NCBI RefSeq assembly: GCF_001654845.1
Contig: NZ_LXES01000011.1
Span: forward strand, 39,195-103,194
DNA: 64,000 nucleotides
Source: Enterobacter soli ATCC BAA-2102
GTDB lineage: Bacteria > Pseudomonadota > Gammaproteobacteria > Enterobacterales > Enterobacteriaceae
Reading direction: 5' to 3'
Shown: positions 50,752 to 63,235 of the stretch, one piece after another
Layout of the letters: every line of letters begins with the position of its first letter
Position numbering within the stretch: position 1 is the stretch's first letter
Notes under the pieces: generated by a model
The model's database searches: none
What the model saw: the letters and a program-made list of their open reading frames with translations, nothing else
What the model was told of the DNA's origin: nothing
Position numbers and translations under genes: made by a program

Positions 50752-52260
50752 ATGGAAACCAAAGATCTGATTGTGATAGGCGGTGGCATCAACGGTGCCG
50801 GTATTGCGGTCGATGCCGCAGGACGCGGTTTATCCGTACTGATGCTGGAAGCTAACGATCTCGCGTGTGCAACATCGTCCGCCAGCTCCAAACTGATCCA
50901 CGGTGGCCTGCGCTACCTGGAACACTACGAATTCCGCCTGGTCAGTGAAGCGCTGGCCGAACGCGAAGTGTTGCTGAAAATGGCTCCGCACCTGGCCATC
51001 CCGATGCGTTTCCGTCTCCCTCATCGTCCGCATCTTCGCCCGGCATGGATGATTCGAATTGGTCTGTTTATGTATGATCACCTGGGGAAACGCACCAGCC
51101 TGCCAGGTTCGAGCGGTTTGCGTTTTGGCTCAGAATCGGTCCTTAAGCCAGAAATCGTGCGCGGATTCGAATATTCTGACTGTTGGGTGGATGATGCGCG
51201 TCTTGTGCTGGCGAACGCACAGATGGTGGTGAAAAAAGGTGGTGAGGTGAAAACCCGCACCCGTGCCACGTCCGCCCGCCGTGAAAACGGCCTGTGGATT
51301 GTCGAAGCCGAAGACGTGGATACCGGCGAGAAATTCAGCTGGAAAGCCCGCGGCCTGGTCAACGCTACCGGCCCATGGGTGAAACAGTTCTTCGACGAAG
51401 GAATGCATTTACGTTCACCGTACGGCATCCGCCTGATCAAAGGCAGCCATATCGTCGTGCCTCGCGTTCATGCCCAGAAACAGGCTTACATCCTGCAAAA
51501 CGAAGATAAACGCATTGTGTTTGTGATCCCGTGGATGGACGAGTTCTCCATCATCGGCACCACCGACGTAGAGTACAAAGGCGATCCGAAAAATGTCGAA
51601 ATCGACGAAAGCGAGATCAACTACCTGCTGAAGGTCTATAACGCGCACTTTAAGAAACAGCTGGCACGCAACGATATCGTCTGGACATACTCCGGCGTGC
51701 GTCCGCTGTGCGATGACGAGTCAGACTCTCCGCAGGCCATCACCCGCGACTATACGCTCGATATCCATGATGTAGACGGTCAGGCTCCGCTGCTGTCGGT
51801 GTTCGGCGGCAAGCTCACCACCTACCGCAAGCTGGCCGAGCACGCGCTGGAAAAACTGGTGCCGTACTACAAAGGCATTGGCCCGGCGTGGACGAAAGGC
51901 GCGGTATTGCCTGGCGGTGATATTGACGGCAATCGCGATGACTTTGCGGCGAAACTGCGTCGTCGTTACCCGTTCATCACCGAATCGATGGCGCGTCACT
52001 TTGCCCGTACTTACGGCAGCAACACCGAGTGGATCCTGGGCGAGGCGAAAGAGCTTGCAGATCTGGGCGAACATTTCGGGCACGAGCTGTACGAAGCCGA
52101 GCTGCGCTATCTGGTTGAGCACGAATGGGTTCGCCGTCTGGACGATGCAATCTGGCGTCGCACCAAAGAAGGGATGTGGCTGAATGCAGAGCAGCAGTCT
52201 CGCGTGGCGCAGTGGCTGCTGCAACATGCGGGAAAGCGTGAGCTGTCGTTAGCGTCGTAA
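50752..52260 (+). CDS. glpD: Aerobic glycerol-3-phosphate dehydrogenase
   Basis: A 502-residue FAD enzyme bound to the inner membrane that oxidises glycerol 3-phosphate to dihydroxyacetone phosphate and passes electrons to quinone. The N-terminal Rossmann motif IGGGINGAGIA (residues 8-18) binds FAD; the family segments SSKLIHGGLRYLEHYEFRLV and GVRPLCDDESDSPQAI are present. Start METKDLIVIGG follows GAGGGTG; an upstream start would add five residues. Confidence 0.96.
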   Translation: METKDLIVIGGGINGAGIAVDAAGRGLSVLMLEANDLACATSSASSKLIHGGLRYLEHYEFRLVSEALAEREVLLKMAPHLAIPMRFRLPHRPHLRPAWMIRIGLFMYDHLGKRTSLPGSSGLRFGSESVLKPEIVRGFEYSDCWVDDARLVLANAQMVVKKGGEVKTRTRATSARRENGLWIVEAEDVDTGEKFSWKARGLVNATGPWVKQFFDEGMHLRSPYGIRLIKGSHIVVPRVHAQKQAYILQNEDKRIVFVIPWMDEFSIIGTTDVEYKGDPKNVEIDESEINYLLKVYNAHFKKQLARNDIVWTYSGVRPLCDDESDSPQAITRDYTLDIHDVDGQAPLLSVFGGKLTTYRKLAEHALEKLVPYYKGIGPAWTKGAVLPGGDIDGNRDDFAAKLRRRYPFITESMARHFARTYGSNTEWILGEAKELADLGEHFGHELYEAELRYLVEHEWVRRLDDAIWRRTKEGMWLNAEQQSRVAQWLLQHAGKRELSLAS

Positions 52261-52263
52261 CAG

Positions 52264-52309
52264 GTGTGGCCTGATGCCCTCACCCCAGCCCTCTCCCACA
52301 GGGAGAGGG
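52264..52309. repeat. Dispersed CCCTCTCCC palindrome after glpD
   Basis: GTGTGGCCTGATGCCCTCAC leads to CCCAGCCCTCTCCC-ACA-GGGAGAGGG. It starts right after the glpD stop and ends 11 bases before the GGCAAC/GTTGCC terminator. Confidence 0.8.
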
Positions 52310-52320
52310 TGCAAAAAATA

Positions 52321-52347
52321 AAAACGGCAACCGAAGTTGCCGTTTTG
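52321..52347. terminator. Terminator between glpD and glgP
   Basis: AAAACGGCAAC-CGAA-GTTGCCGTTTT followed by GCTTTTT; convergent genes meet here and the stem can act in both directions. Confidence 0.88.
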
Positions 52348-52351
52348 CTTT

Positions 52352-54799
52352 TTACAATCTCACCGGATCAATATGCCAAATCGAATCGGCATACTCTTTG
52401 ATGGTCCTGTCTGACGAGAAGTATCCCATATTGGCGATGTTATACATCGCGGCACTGGTCCACTTCTCTTGCTGACGGTACAGCTCATCCACCCTGTCCT
52501 GGCAATCCACATAGCTGCGGTAATCCGCCAGCACCTGATAGTGATCGCCAAAGTTAATCAGCGAATCCACCAGGTCACGGTAGCGGCTCGGCTCTTCCGG
52601 GTTAAACAAACCGGTCGCGATTTGCGTCAGAACCTGGCGTAACTCTTCGTCCTGCTCGTAATATTCACGCGGTTTGTAACCCTTCTTACGCAGCTCCTCC
52701 ACCTCTTCCGTCGTATTACCGAAGATGAAGATGTTACCCGCGCCCACGTGTTCGAGCATTTCGACGTTTGCACCGTCCAGCGTACCGATGGTCAACGCGC
52801 CATTCAGGGCAAACTTCATGTTACTGGTCCCGGAGGCTTCCGTCCCTGCCGTGGAAATCTGTTCGGAGAGATCCGCCGCCGGAATAATCAGCTGGGCCAG
52901 GCTCACGCTGTAGTTCGGGATGAACACCACCTTCAGCTTATCGCCAATATCCGGGTCGTGGTTCACCACCTTCGCCACATCGTTGATGAGGTGAATAATG
53001 TGTTTCGCCATGTAGTAAGCGGAAGCCGCCTTACCGGCAAAGATCTTCACGCGCGGAACCCACTCGGCTGTCGGATCGGCCTTGATGCGGTTGTAGTGCG
53101 TAATCACATGCAGCACGTTCATCAGCTGACGCTTGTACTCGTGGATACGTTTGATCTGCACGTCGAACAGCGCTTTCGGGTTGGCGACCACATTCAGGTG
53201 TAGCGCAAGCCACACCGACAAGCGTTTTTTATTCAACAGCTTAGCTTCACGTACGGCTTTGTTCACCGTCGGGAAATCAATGTGCTGTTCAAGCTCGCTC
53301 AACTGCCCCAGATCGGTACGCCATGTGCGGCCGATGTTCGTGTCCAGCACCTCAGACAACGGCTGGTTCGCCAGCGCCAGCCAGCGGCGCGGCGTGACGC
53401 CGTTGGTCACGTTGCAGAAACGTGTCGGGAAGATTTTCGCAAAGTCAGCAAACAGCGACTGCACCATCAGGTTCGAGTGCAGCTCAGACACACCGTTCAC
53501 CTTATGGCTTATCACCACCGCCAGCCAGGCCATACGTACGCGACGACCGTTTGACTCATCGATTATCGATGCGCGGCTCAGCAGGCCAGTATCATTCGGG
53601 TACTGCTCCTGAAGAGTTTTCAGGAAGTAGTCGTTGATCTCAAAGATAATCTGCAAGTGACGCGGCAGGATCTTACCCAGCATGTCCACCGGCCAGGTTT
53701 CCAGCGCTTCGCTCATCAGCGTGTGGTTGGTATAAGAGAACACCTGACAGGTGACTTCAAACGCGTCATCCCAGCTGAACTTATGTTCGTCAATCAGCAG
53801 ACGCATCAGCTCAGGGATCGACAACACCGGGTGGGTGTCGTTCAGGTGGATGGCGGTTTTTTCGGCCAGGTTGTTGTACGTTTTGTGCAGCTGATAGTGA
53901 CGGCTCAGGATGTCCTGAACCGTCGAGGAGACCAGGAAATACTCCTGACGCAGACGCAGCTCGCGCCCGGAGTAGGTTGAGTCATCCGGGTAAAGGACAC
54001 GGGACACGTTCTCGGAGTGGTTTTTATCCTCCACCGCCGCAAAGTAGTCGCCCTGGTTAAATTTACCGAGGTTGATTTCGCTACTGGCCTGCGCGCTCCA
54101 CAGGCGCAGCGTGTTGGTGGCGTCGGTGTCGTAGCCCGGGATAATCTGGTCATAGGCCACGGCCAGGATCTCTTCGGTTTCAACCCAGCGGGATTTTTTA
54201 CCTTCCTGCTGAATGCGTCCGCCAAAGCGCACTTTATAGCGGGTGTTGTGACGCTTGAACTCCCACGGGTTGCCGTATTCCAGCCAGTAATCCGGGGATT
54301 CTTTCTGCCGTCCGTCAACGATGTTCTGTTTGAACATGCCGTAGTCATAGCGAATGCCGTAGCCTCGCCCCGGCAGCGCCAGCGTTGCCAGCGAGTCCAG
54401 GAAGCACGCCGCCAGGCGCCCCAGGCCACCGTTACCAAGCCCTGGGTCGTTTTCTTCGTCAATCAGCTCTTCTAAATCCAGCCCCATCTCTTCCAGTGCA
54501 TTTTTGACGTCGTCATAAATACCGAGCGACAACAGTGCGTTGGAAAGGGTGCGGCCAATCAAAAACTCCATCGACAGGTAGTAAACCTGACGCGTTTCTT
54601 GTGAGAGCTGGGCGCGGTTGGAGCGCAGCCAGCGTTCTACCAGACGGTCACGCACCGCAAACAGCGTGGCGTTCAGCCACTCGTGCTTGTTGGCAATGAC
54701 CGGATCTTTCCCAATGGTGAACATCAGCTTATAGGCGATGGAGTGCTTTAACGCCTCGACGCTGAGTGTCGGTGAAGAGTAGCTAAAAGGTGCATTCAT
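52352..54799 (-). CDS. glgP: Glycogen phosphorylase
   Basis: An 815-residue GT35 phosphorylase that degrades glycogen outer chains to glucose 1-phosphate. PLP-lysine site [14 protein letters not shown] near the C-terminal third; [21 protein letters not shown] and [18 protein letters not shown] near the N-terminal half. Same length as in E. coli and paralogous to MalP at 33454. Last gene of glgBXCAP, 18 bases after glgA. Confidence 0.97.
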   Translation of the reverse strand: MNAPFSYSSPTLSVEALKHSIAYKLMFTIGKDPVIANKHEWLNATLFAVRDRLVERWLRSNRAQLSQETRQVYYLSMEFLIGRTLSNALLSLGIYDDVKNALEEMGLDLEELIDEENDPGLGNGGLGRLAACFLDSLATLALPGRGYGIRYDYGMFKQNIVDGRQKESPDYWLEYGNPWEFKRHNTRYKVRFGGRIQQEGKKSRWVETEEILAVAYDQIIPGYDTDATNTLRLWSAQASSEINLGKFNQGDYFAAVEDKNHSENVSRVLYPDDSTYSGRELRLRQEYFLVSSTVQDILSRHYQLHKTYNNLAEKTAIHLNDTHPVLSIPELMRLLIDEHKFSWDDAFEVTCQVFSYTNHTLMSEALETWPVDMLGKILPRHLQIIFEINDYFLKTLQEQYPNDTGLLSRASIIDESNGRRVRMAWLAVVISHKVNGVSELHSNLMVQSLFADFAKIFPTRFCNVTNGVTPRRWLALANQPLSEVLDTNIGRTWRTDLGQLSELEQHIDFPTVNKAVREAKLLNKKRLSVWLALHLNVVANPKALFDVQIKRIHEYKRQLMNVLHVITHYNRIKADPTAEWVPRVKIFAGKAASAYYMAKHIIHLINDVAKVVNHDPDIGDKLKVVFIPNYSVSLAQLIIPAADLSEQISTAGTEASGTSNMKFALNGALTIGTLDGANVEMLEHVGAGNIFIFGNTTEEVEELRKKGYKPREYYEQDEELRQVLTQIATGLFNPEEPSRYRDLVDSLINFGDHYQVLADYRSYVDCQDRVDELYRQQEKWTSAAMYNIANMGYFSSDRTIKEYADSIWHIDPVRL

Positions 54800-54817
54800 A
54801 TCTGTGACTCCGCCTCG

Positions 54818-56251
54818 TTACATCAAGCGTTGATAGAGATCGCGGTATGACTGCGCCGCAACGTGCCAACTAAAATCCATGGCCATCGCCTGGCGTTGAA
54901 CGTAACGCCATAAAGAAGGACGGGACCACAAAACGAAAGCACGCCGAATCGCCCTTAAAAGCGACCAGGCATTACTGTCTTCAAAAACAAACCCGCTGGC
55001 AATTCCGTCCGCCAGGTTTTCCAGAGAACTATCGGACACCGTATCGGCCAGCCCGCCCGTGCGTCGCACCAGCGGTAAGGTGCCATACTTCAGGCCGTAG
55101 AGCTGAGTCAGGCCGCAAGGTTCGAAACGGCTCGGCACCAGAATGACGTCCGCGCCGCCCATAATGCGGTGCGAAAACGCCTCGTGATAACCGATTTGCA
55201 CGCCTACCTGGCCCGGGTGTTCCGCCGCCGCGGCGAGGAAACCTTCCTGCAATACCGGATCGCCTGCACCCAGCAGCGCCAGTTGCCCGCCTTGCTCCAG
55301 TAATCCCGGTAACGCTTCCAGCACCAGATCCAACCCTTTCTGACTGGTCAGGCGGCTGACCACGGCGAACAACGGCACTTTGTCATTCACCTTCAGCCCC
55401 ATTGCGATTTGCAGCTGACGTTTGTTTTCCGCTTTGTCTTCTACGGAATCACGATCATAGCGAGACGCCAGCAGGAGGTCGGTTTCCGGGCTCCAGATTT
55501 TCTCGTCAACGCCGTTCAAAATCCCCGACAAGCGTCCTTCCCGATGACGCTGGCGCAACAGCCCTTCCAGACCATAGCCAAACTCTGCCTCGGTGATTTC
55601 GCGGGCATAGGTTGGGCTAACCGCCGTAATATGATCGGCGTAGTACAGCCCCGCTTTCAGGAAGGAAATTTGTCCGCCAAATTCCAGCCCGTGCATGTTA
55701 TAGAACGACCATGGCAGCCCGATGTCATTCATATGATGGGCGTAATACATGCCCTGATACGCCAGGTTGTGCACCGTAAAGACCGATTTGGCCGGGTGGC
55801 CCATCGCGGCGAGGTACGCGGGAGCAAGCCCCGCGTGCCAGTCGTGCGCGTGAACCACATCCGGGCGCCAGAAAGGATCTAACCCGATAGCCATCTCCGC
55901 CCCCACCCAGCCGAGCAGCGCAAAGCGCTGCACGTTGTCCGGGTAAGCAAACAGATTGGTGTCGTGGTACGGACTCCCTGGTCTGTCGTATAAATGCGGT
56001 GCGTCAATCAGGTAAATTCCCACACCATTGTAATGTCCAAACAGTAGCGTGATGCGCCCGGCGAAGGTTTCACGGCGAGTCACGACCTGAGCATCAGGAA
56101 TACCTCGCCGGATGTCAGGAAAAGCGGGTAACAGGACCCGGGCATCCACACCACCGGCAATTTGCGCCGCAGGTAATGCACCAATAACATCCGCCAGACC
56201 GCCCGTCTTTAATAACGGGAACATCTCTGAACATACATGTAAGACCTGCAT
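54818..56251 (-). CDS. glgA: Glycogen synthase
   Basis: A 477-residue GT5 enzyme that adds glucose from ADP-glucose to glycogen. The KTGGLADV motif is at residues 15-22 (Lys15 contacts ADP-glucose) and the C-terminal [25 protein letters not shown] holds the catalytic Glu region. Its start is adjacent to the stop of glgC, overlapping by one base, so translation is probably coupled. Confidence 0.97.
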   Translation of the reverse strand: MQVLHVCSEMFPLLKTGGLADVIGALPAAQIAGGVDARVLLPAFPDIRRGIPDAQVVTRRETFAGRITLLFGHYNGVGIYLIDAPHLYDRPGSPYHDTNLFAYPDNVQRFALLGWVGAEMAIGLDPFWRPDVVHAHDWHAGLAPAYLAAMGHPAKSVFTVHNLAYQGMYYAHHMNDIGLPWSFYNMHGLEFGGQISFLKAGLYYADHITAVSPTYAREITEAEFGYGLEGLLRQRHREGRLSGILNGVDEKIWSPETDLLLASRYDRDSVEDKAENKRQLQIAMGLKVNDKVPLFAVVSRLTSQKGLDLVLEALPGLLEQGGQLALLGAGDPVLQEGFLAAAAEHPGQVGVQIGYHEAFSHRIMGGADVILVPSRFEPCGLTQLYGLKYGTLPLVRRTGGLADTVSDSSLENLADGIASGFVFEDSNAWSLLRAIRRAFVLWSRPSLWRYVQRQAMAMDFSWHVAAQSYRDLYQRLM

Positions 56252-57546
56252 TAGCGCTCCTGTTTGACGTGCAATTTCCGCAGCATTTCCCGTGTTACCA
56301 ACACGATCCCTTCTTCTGAACGGTAGAAGCGACGCGCATCTTCTTCCGCATTCTCGCCAATCACCATGCCTTCAGGGATGACGCAAGCGCGGTCGATAAC
56401 GCAACGGCGCAAACGGCATGAGCGCCCTACCCAGACATCTGGCAGTAATACTGCCGAGTCGATATTACAGAAAGAGTTCACGCGCACACGCGGGAACAAC
56501 ACGGACTGCACCACCACAGAGCCGGAGATAATGCACCCGCCGGAAACCAGCGAGTTCAGCGTCATGCCGTGGCTGCCGGAGCGATCCTGAACGAATTTCG
56601 CCGGCGGCAGGGATTCCATATGGGTACGAATTGGCCAGTTCTGGTCGTACATATCCAGCTCAGGTGTCACCGATGCCAGATCCAGGTTCGCTTTCCAGTA
56701 TGCTTCCAGCGTTCCTACATCGCGCCAGTACGGCTCCGAATTCGGGTCAGACTGGACGCAGGACAGTGGGAATGGATGTGCATAAGCCATGCCAGCTTTG
56801 GTGATTTTCGGGATGATGTCTTTACCAAAGTCATGGCTTGAGTTTTCGTCTTTATCGTCCTCTTCGAGCAACTCATAAAGATAATCTGCATCAAAGACAT
56901 AGATCCCCATACTGGCGAGCGATTTGGTTGGGTCGTTCGGCATGGTCGGCGGATTCGCCGGTTTTTCGACAAAGTCGATAATCTTGTCATCTTCATCCAC
57001 ATCCATGACGCCAAACGCCGTCGCCTCAGCAACGGGCACAGGCAGACACGCCACGGTGCAACGTGCCCCTTTTTCGACGTGGTCGATAAGCATGTGGGAG
57101 TAGTCTTGTTTGTAGATATGGTCTCCAGCGAGGATCACGATGTATTCCGCACTGTAGCGACGAATAATGTCGAGGTTTTGCGTTACCGCATCCGCCGTGC
57201 CGCGATACCAGTTTTCACCGTGAACGCGCTGCTGAGCAGGAAGCAAATCGACAAACTCGTTCATCTCTTCACTGAAGAATGACCAGCCACGCTGAATATG
57301 CTGAACCAGAGTGTGCGACTGGTACTGAGTAATGACGCCAATTCGGCGAATGCCGGAGTTAAGGCAGTTGGACAATGCGAAGTCGATGATACGGAACTTA
57401 CCACCAAAGTGAACGGCCGGTTTGGCGCGTTTGATGGTCAAATCTTTAAGACGGGTACCGCGGCCACCAGCCAGTATCAGGGCAACTGTTTTTAATGGTA
57501 GCTGGCGTGCCAACATTAAGGGATCGTTCTTCTCTAATCTAACCAT
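56251..57546 (-). CDS. glgC: Glucose-1-phosphate adenylyltransferase
   Basis: A 431-residue allosteric enzyme making ADP-glucose from ATP and glucose 1-phosphate, the committed step of glycogen synthesis. The nucleotide-binding [20 protein letters not shown] is near residues 27-46, with a C-terminal beta-helix for allosteric control ([11 protein letters not shown]). I start at [10 protein letters not shown], which follows AAGGAGTTAGTC and gives the E. coli length; a further 12 residues upstream are possible but unlike the family. The AGGAG in the leader is also the known CsrA target type. Confidence 0.96.
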   Translation of the reverse strand: MVRLEKNDPLMLARQLPLKTVALILAGGRGTRLKDLTIKRAKPAVHFGGKFRIIDFALSNCLNSGIRRIGVITQYQSHTLVQHIQRGWSFFSEEMNEFVDLLPAQQRVHGENWYRGTADAVTQNLDIIRRYSAEYIVILAGDHIYKQDYSHMLIDHVEKGARCTVACLPVPVAEATAFGVMDVDEDDKIIDFVEKPANPPTMPNDPTKSLASMGIYVFDADYLYELLEEDDKDENSSHDFGKDIIPKITKAGMAYAHPFPLSCVQSDPNSEPYWRDVGTLEAYWKANLDLASVTPELDMYDQNWPIRTHMESLPPAKFVQDRSGSHGMTLNSLVSGGCIISGSVVVQSVLFPRVRVNSFCNIDSAVLLPDVWVGRSCRLRRCVIDRACVIPEGMVIGENAEEDARRFYRSEEGIVLVTREMLRKLHVKQER

Positions 57547-57563
57547 GACTAACTCCTTTTTTA

Positions 57564-59537
57564 TCATCTCTGGAACACGCACACTCCGTGCGCAGGCCCA
57601 TGCCAGACTGCCATTACGACCGGATTATCCTCTCCGGCAAAAGGGGGAATGGCGTGCCACGCCCCATCAGGTAATACAAAATTAACCACGTCTTGCGTGG
57701 CGTTTAACGTGATAAGCCAGCGCTCCGAAAGCAGGATTTGCAGGCATGGCGCACCGCTTTGCCACTCTTGTGCGCTCAGCGGTTGTGCCTCTTTGTTTAA
57801 CCAGACAACATTGCCATCGCCCTCTTCCCACCACTGATTTGCCGTCAGCGCGGGGATGGTCTGGCGAAGATGGATCAGTGCCGCCGTAAAGTGCACCAGC
57901 CCGCTGTTCGCCTGTTCCCATTCCAGCCAGGTGAGAGTGTTATCCTGGCAATAGGCATTGTTGTTGCCATGCTGGCTGTGACCATGTTCATCACCGGCCA
58001 ACAGCATCGGCGTGCCTTGCGACAGCAACAGCGTTGTCAGCAGCGCATGGATGCTGGCGCGGCGTCGCTCGATGATGTCCTGACTGCCGCCTAACCCTTC
58101 TATACCATGATTGAAGCTATGGTTATTGTTAGTGCCATCGCGATTCTCTTCGCCGTTTGCCTCATTGTGTTTCTGATTGAAACAAACGCAGTCGCGCAGA
58201 GTGAAACCGTCATGCGCCGTCACCAGGTTGACGGTGGCAGAAGGTTTTTTTCCATCGCGTTTAAACAGATCGCTGGACGCCGCAAAGCGTCCGGCAAATT
58301 CGCCCAGCGACACGCTTCGTTCCAGCCAGAAGCGGCGCGTGGCATCACGGTAATGATCGTTCCACTCGGCAAATAACGGCGGGAAATTCCCCACCTGATA
58401 ACCGCCTTCGCCAATGTCCCAGGGCTCCGCAATCAGTTTGACCTGCGAGAGCACCGGGCAGTTTTTTATCGCCTCAAACAGCGGCGCCTGTTGGCTGAAT
58501 GCTGGAGTCCGCCCCATTACCGAGGCTAAATCGAAACGGAAGCCGTCAACATGGAACGTTTCAACCCAATACCTCAGGCATTCATACGCATAGTGGGTCA
58601 CAGCCGGATGGCTGAGATTGAGCGTGTTACCGCAACCGGTCCAGTTGTGGTAATCGCCATCTTCCCTTATCCAATAATAGCTACGGTTATCAATTCCGCG
58701 CAGGGAGAGCGTGGGGCCATCAAGATCGCTTTCAGCAGTGTGGTTCAGCACCACATCCAGAATGACCTCAATGCCCGCCTCATGCAGCGCCTTTACCGCA
58801 TCGCGGAATTCATCCCGCGCCTTATCAGGATGCACCGCATAGCGCGGCTCAAGCGCAAACATCGCCAGCGGGTTGTAACCCCAGTAGTTGCTCAGCCCCA
58901 GCCGTTGCAGGCGCGGTTCGCTGGCGAAATGCGCTACAGGCAGCAGCTCCAGCGCGGTGATCCCCAGATGCTTCAGGTAAGCAATCATCACCGGATGCGC
59001 GAGCGCCTTATAGGTACCGCGTATCTCTTTGGGGATCGACGGGTGCAGATACGTCAGCCCCTTGACGTGCGCCTCGTAAATCACGGTTTTGCCCCACGGG
59101 GTGCGCGGCGGTTCGTCACCTTCCCAGTCGTAGAGCTCGTTGACTACCACGCTTTTTGGCGCAACGGGCGCGCTGTCACGGTGGTCGGGTTCGCCGTAGC
59201 CAACGTGTAAAACCGGGTCGTCAATCAGATCGCCTTCTACGCGGTGTGCGCAAGGGTCGAGCAACAGCTTCGCCGGGTTAAACCAGTGGCCTTGCCCCGG
59301 CTCCCACGGGCCATGAACGCGAAAACCGTAGTGCATTCCTGGCCGCCCTCCGGCCAGGTAGCCATGCCAGGTATCTCCTGTGCGTGCGGGCAGGTCGTAG
59401 CGATGCTCGTTACCTTCCCCGTCAAACACACACAGTTCCACCCGCTCCGCATGAGCGGAAAAGAGGGTGAAGTTCACGCCCTTTCCGTCAAAACTCGCCC
59501 CGAGCGGCTCGGGTCTACCTGCCGTGAGTTGCGTCAT
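57564..59537 (-). CDS. glgX: Glycogen debranching enzyme
   Basis: A 657-residue GH13 enzyme that hydrolyses alpha-1,6 branches left as short stubs after phosphorylase action. N-terminal CBM48-like domain ([20 protein letters not shown]), then the catalytic barrel with [22 protein letters not shown] (nucleophile Asp), LIAEPWD (acid/base Glu) and VTAHDGFTL. Its start overlaps the stop of glgB by four bases, and glgC starts 17 bases on. Confidence 0.96.
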   Translation of the reverse strand: MTQLTAGRPEPLGASFDGKGVNFTLFSAHAERVELCVFDGEGNEHRYDLPARTGDTWHGYLAGGRPGMHYGFRVHGPWEPGQGHWFNPAKLLLDPCAHRVEGDLIDDPVLHVGYGEPDHRDSAPVAPKSVVVNELYDWEGDEPPRTPWGKTVIYEAHVKGLTYLHPSIPKEIRGTYKALAHPVMIAYLKHLGITALELLPVAHFASEPRLQRLGLSNYWGYNPLAMFALEPRYAVHPDKARDEFRDAVKALHEAGIEVILDVVLNHTAESDLDGPTLSLRGIDNRSYYWIREDGDYHNWTGCGNTLNLSHPAVTHYAYECLRYWVETFHVDGFRFDLASVMGRTPAFSQQAPLFEAIKNCPVLSQVKLIAEPWDIGEGGYQVGNFPPLFAEWNDHYRDATRRFWLERSVSLGEFAGRFAASSDLFKRDGKKPSATVNLVTAHDGFTLRDCVCFNQKHNEANGEENRDGTNNNHSFNHGIEGLGGSQDIIERRRASIHALLTTLLLSQGTPMLLAGDEHGHSQHGNNNAYCQDNTLTWLEWEQANSGLVHFTAALIHLRQTIPALTANQWWEEGDGNVVWLNKEAQPLSAQEWQSGAPCLQILLSERWLITLNATQDVVNFVLPDGAWHAIPPFAGEDNPVVMAVWHGPAHGVCVFQR

Positions 59538-61720
59538 TCACCCTCCCGAACCAGCCAGATTGTGCTCAGCGGCGGCAACGTCAGGCTCAGTGAATTCGGG
59601 CGTCCGTGGCTTTCCATCTCATCACTTTGCACCAGCCCGCCGTTACCCACGTTACTGCCGTGGTAGTGCATGGAATCGGTGTTCAGTATTTCGCGCCATT
59701 TGCCGGCCTGATTAATGCCGAAGCGGTAATGCTGGCGAGGAACAGGGGTAAAGTTGCTGACGACGATGATTTCATTACCTGCTTTATCGCGACGGACAAA
59801 GGCCAGCACCGAACGTTCGTTATCGTCCACCACCAGCCACTCAAAACCGTATGCTTCGAAGTCGAGTTCGTGCAGGGCTTTATGATGGCGATAGGTCAGG
59901 TTCAGGTCACGGACCAGGCGCTGAACGCCGTGGTGCCAGTTATCTCCGCCTTCGAGCAGATGCCAGTCAAGGCTCCCGTCGTGGTTCCACTCGCGCCCCT
60001 GAGCAAACTCGTTGCCCATAAACAGCAGTTTTTTGCCCGGGAAGGCAAACAGCCAGCCGTAGTAGGCGCGCAGGTTGGCAAACTTCTGCCATGCGTCGCC
60101 AGGCATCCGGTCGAGAATGGATTTTTTACCATGCACCACTTCGTCGTGCGACAGCGGCAGCATGAAGTTTTCGGTGTAGTTGTAGAGCATCCCGAAGGTG
60201 AGTTTATCGTGGTGATACTGGCGATGAACCGGATCGAGCTTCATGTAGTCGAGCGTGTCGTGCATCCAGCCCAGGTTCCACTTGTACCAGAAGCCCAGGC
60301 CGCCCATTGACGCAGGGCGAGATACGCCCGCGAAGTCGGTCGACTCTTCCGCCATCGTGACGGCGCCCTCAACCTGCTCACCAATAATGCGGTTGGTGCT
60401 GCGCAGGAACTCAATGGCTTCCAGATTTTCGCGTCCGCCAAATTCGTTAGGGATCCACTCCCCTTCTTTACGGCTGTAGTCGCGATAGATCATCGACGCC
60501 ACCGCATCGACACGCAGGGCATCAATACCAAAACGTTCGATCCAGTACAGGGCATTACCCACCAGATAGTTCGTGACTTCACGGCGACCGTAGTTGTAGA
60601 TCAGCGTGTTCCAGTCCTGGTGATACCCTTCACGCGGGTCGCTGTGCTCATACAGAGGGGTGCCATCAAATTCAGCCAGACCAAAATCATCCGACGGGAA
60701 ATGGCCAGGCACCCAGTCGAGAATGACGTTCAGCCCGGCCGCGTGTGCGGCACTGATGAAATAGCGGAAGTCATCGCGTGTGCCAAAGCGGCGTGTTGGC
60801 GCATACAGCCCGGTGGGTTGATAACCCCAACTACCGTCGAAAGGATGTTCGTTAACCGGCAAAAGCTCCAGATGGGTAAAGCCCATCCATTTGGCGTACG
60901 GCACCAGCTGATCGGCCAGTTCGCGGTAGCTAAGCCAGAAATTGTTATCGGTGTGGCGACGCCATGATCCAAGATGCACTTCATACACGGAAATAGGCGC
61001 ATCAAAGCGGTTCGCTCGCTTGCGCTCCTCGCTCTGGGTAACTTTTTCCGGCAGGCCGCAAATCAGCGATGCCGTGTCCGGGCGCATTTGCGCTTCGAAG
61101 GCGTACGGGTCGGCTTTAATGCGCAGCTTTCCGTGCGCGTCAATCATCTCGAATTTGTAGAGCTGGCCGTTGTGTGCGCCGGGGATAAACAGCTCCCAGA
61201 TGCCGGTTTCACGGCGCAGACGCATCGGATGACGGCGGCCGTCCCAGTAGTTGAACTGGCCGACGACAGACACGCGCCGGGCGTTCGGCGCCCACACGGA
61301 AAAACGGGTTCCCGTGATGCCATCCATCGTGTCTGCATGTGCCCCCAGCGTTTCGTAAGGGCGCAAATGGGTCCCTTCAGACAGCAGCCATGCGTCCATC
61401 TCCTGTAAAAGAGGACCAAAGCTGTAAGGATCATCAATGAGATTTTGCTGGCCGTGCCAGATAACGGCGAGTTGATAACGGAAAGGGTTTTTACGACGAG
61501 GCATTACGCCCGAAAAAAAGCCGCGTGAATCAAGGCATTCCAGATTGCCCACTTTACGCCCGGTTTTAGGTTCAATGACCCACACTTCTGTGGCGTCCGG
61601 TAACAGTGCGCGGACTTCCAGCCCGGCGTCTGTGCGGTGCATTCCCAGAATGGAAAAAGGGTCGGCAAAATGACCCGCAATAAGCGCATTAATCACGTCT
61701 CTATCCACACGATCAGACAT
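59534..61720 (-). CDS. glgB: 1,4-alpha-glucan branching enzyme
   Basis: A 728-residue GH13 enzyme forming alpha-1,6 branches in glycogen. Two N-terminal CBM48-type domains are followed by the barrel with [26 protein letters not shown] (nucleophile Asp near 405), TMAEEST (acid/base Glu near 458) and [12 protein letters not shown]. Start MSDRVDRDV is eight bases after AGGA; an ATG three codons upstream has none. First gene of glgBXCAP. The 234 bases before asd contain AT-rich sequence and no gene. Confidence 0.97.
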   Translation of the reverse strand: MSDRVDRDVINALIAGHFADPFSILGMHRTDAGLEVRALLPDATEVWVIEPKTGRKVGNLECLDSRGFFSGVMPRRKNPFRYQLAVIWHGQQNLIDDPYSFGPLLQEMDAWLLSEGTHLRPYETLGAHADTMDGITGTRFSVWAPNARRVSVVGQFNYWDGRRHPMRLRRETGIWELFIPGAHNGQLYKFEMIDAHGKLRIKADPYAFEAQMRPDTASLICGLPEKVTQSEERKRANRFDAPISVYEVHLGSWRRHTDNNFWLSYRELADQLVPYAKWMGFTHLELLPVNEHPFDGSWGYQPTGLYAPTRRFGTRDDFRYFISAAHAAGLNVILDWVPGHFPSDDFGLAEFDGTPLYEHSDPREGYHQDWNTLIYNYGRREVTNYLVGNALYWIERFGIDALRVDAVASMIYRDYSRKEGEWIPNEFGGRENLEAIEFLRSTNRIIGEQVEGAVTMAEESTDFAGVSRPASMGGLGFWYKWNLGWMHDTLDYMKLDPVHRQYHHDKLTFGMLYNYTENFMLPLSHDEVVHGKKSILDRMPGDAWQKFANLRAYYGWLFAFPGKKLLFMGNEFAQGREWNHDGSLDWHLLEGGDNWHHGVQRLVRDLNLTYRHHKALHELDFEAYGFEWLVVDDNERSVLAFVRRDKAGNEIIVVSNFTPVPRQHYRFGINQAGKWREILNTDSMHYHGSNVGNGGLVQSDEMESHGRPNSLSLTLPPLSTIWLVREGE

Positions 61721-61954
61721 GGTATTCATCCTGTTTTTTAGTAATCGCCCCTTTTTAAGCGCCCGGGTGCGATTTTTAATGTGACCTGAACGAAGCTCCT
61801 CTCTGCTTCGTCCTACCCTCAGGTAAGAAAGACTCTCCCTTAAAGCATAGCCAACGCTCTAAATGACTCCTGATAAAAAATAAGACATACGCGTTTACTC
61901 CATGTAGTACGCAAAAAAAGGGGTGACAATGCACCCCTGAGATTTAACAAATTA

Positions 61955-63058
61955 TTACGCCAGCTGGCGAAGCATTCTGCGCAGCGGCTCGGCGGCGCCC
62001 CACAGCAGCTGGTCACCCACGGTGAACGCGGACAAGAATTCCGGCCCCATGTTCAGTTTACGCAGACGACCAACCGGGGTGGTCAGCGTACCGGTGACTG
62101 CCGCCGGGGTCAGTTCACGCATGGTGATGTCACGATCGTTCGGCACCACTTTCGCCCACGGGTTGTGCGCAGCCAGCAGTTCTTCCACAGTCGGAATAGA
62201 CACATCTTTTTTCAGTTTAATGGTGAAGGCCTGGCTGTGGCAGCGCAGCGCGCCGATACGCACGCACAGACCGTCAACCGGAATAGTGTTCGCGGTCGCG
62301 AGGATTTTGTTGGTCTCGGCCTGGCCTTTCCACTCTTCGCGGGTCTGGCCGTTATCCAGCTGTTTGTCGATCCATGGGATCAGACCACCGGCCAGCGGTA
62401 CGCCGAAGTTATCCACCGGCAGCTCGCCGCTGCGGGTCAGCTGAGTCACTTTACGCTCGATATCGAGAATCGCAGACGCCGGGTTTGCCAGTTCACTGGC
62501 AACGCTCTGGTGCAGTTGGCCCATCTGGGTCAGCAGTTCGCGCATATGGCGCGCGCCGCCACCGGAAGCCGCCTGATAGGTTGCAACAGATACCCACTCA
62601 ACCAGATCCTGAGCGAACAGGCCGCCCAGAGACATCAGCATCAGGCTGACGGTGCAGTTACCGCCGACAAAGGTTTTCACGCCGTTGTTCAGGCCATCGG
62701 TGATCACGTCCTGGTTAACCGGGTCAAGAATGATGATGGCATCGTCTTTCATACGCAGCGAAGAGGCCGCGTCAATCCAGTAGCCCTGCCAGCCGCTTTC
62801 ACGCAGCTTTGGATAGATTTCGTTGGTATAATCGCCGCCCTGGCACGTGACAATAATGTCGAGTGCCTTCAGCGCTTCCAGATCGTAAGCATCCTGCAAC
62901 GTGCCTGTGGTACCACCAAAGGACGGTGCAGCCTGGCCGAGCTGGGAAGTGGAGAAGAAGACCGGGCGGATAGCGTCGAAATCGCGCTCTTCAACCATGC
63001 GTTGCATGAGTACAGAGCCGACCATACCGCGCCAACCGATAAAACCAACGTTTTTCAT
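61955..63058 (-). CDS. asd: Aspartate-semialdehyde dehydrogenase
   Basis: A 367-residue NADPH enzyme that reduces aspartyl phosphate to aspartate semialdehyde for lysine, threonine, methionine and diaminopimelate. The Rossmann motif [11 protein letters not shown] is at residues 8-18, the catalytic Cys in GGNCTVSLM near residue 135, and the acid/base His in [13 protein letters not shown] near 274. Start MKNVGFIGW as in E. coli; a longer frame adds 17 unrelated residues. Divergent from yhgN. Confidence 0.97.
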   Translation of the reverse strand: MKNVGFIGWRGMVGSVLMQRMVEERDFDAIRPVFFSTSQLGQAAPSFGGTTGTLQDAYDLEALKALDIIVTCQGGDYTNEIYPKLRESGWQGYWIDAASSLRMKDDAIIILDPVNQDVITDGLNNGVKTFVGGNCTVSLMLMSLGGLFAQDLVEWVSVATYQAASGGGARHMRELLTQMGQLHQSVASELANPASAILDIERKVTQLTRSGELPVDNFGVPLAGGLIPWIDKQLDNGQTREEWKGQAETNKILATANTIPVDGLCVRIGALRCHSQAFTIKLKKDVSIPTVEELLAAHNPWAKVVPNDRDITMRELTPAAVTGTLTTPVGRLRKLNMGPEFLSAFTVGDQLLWGAAEPLRRMLRQLA

Positions 63059-63235
63059 AGCATTTTTTTCCTGGAGAGGTGTGTGCTGTTTGTGCAAACC
63101 AGTATTCAACTGGGATATGCTTCACATTACAAAATGCTGCCAAAGTCGCAAGCGAAATTAATCGATGATTGCCCGGCAATCAGAAAAGCAGCTAATTATC
63201 AGAATGACCATAAAAAGTATCAGGGATAACTTACG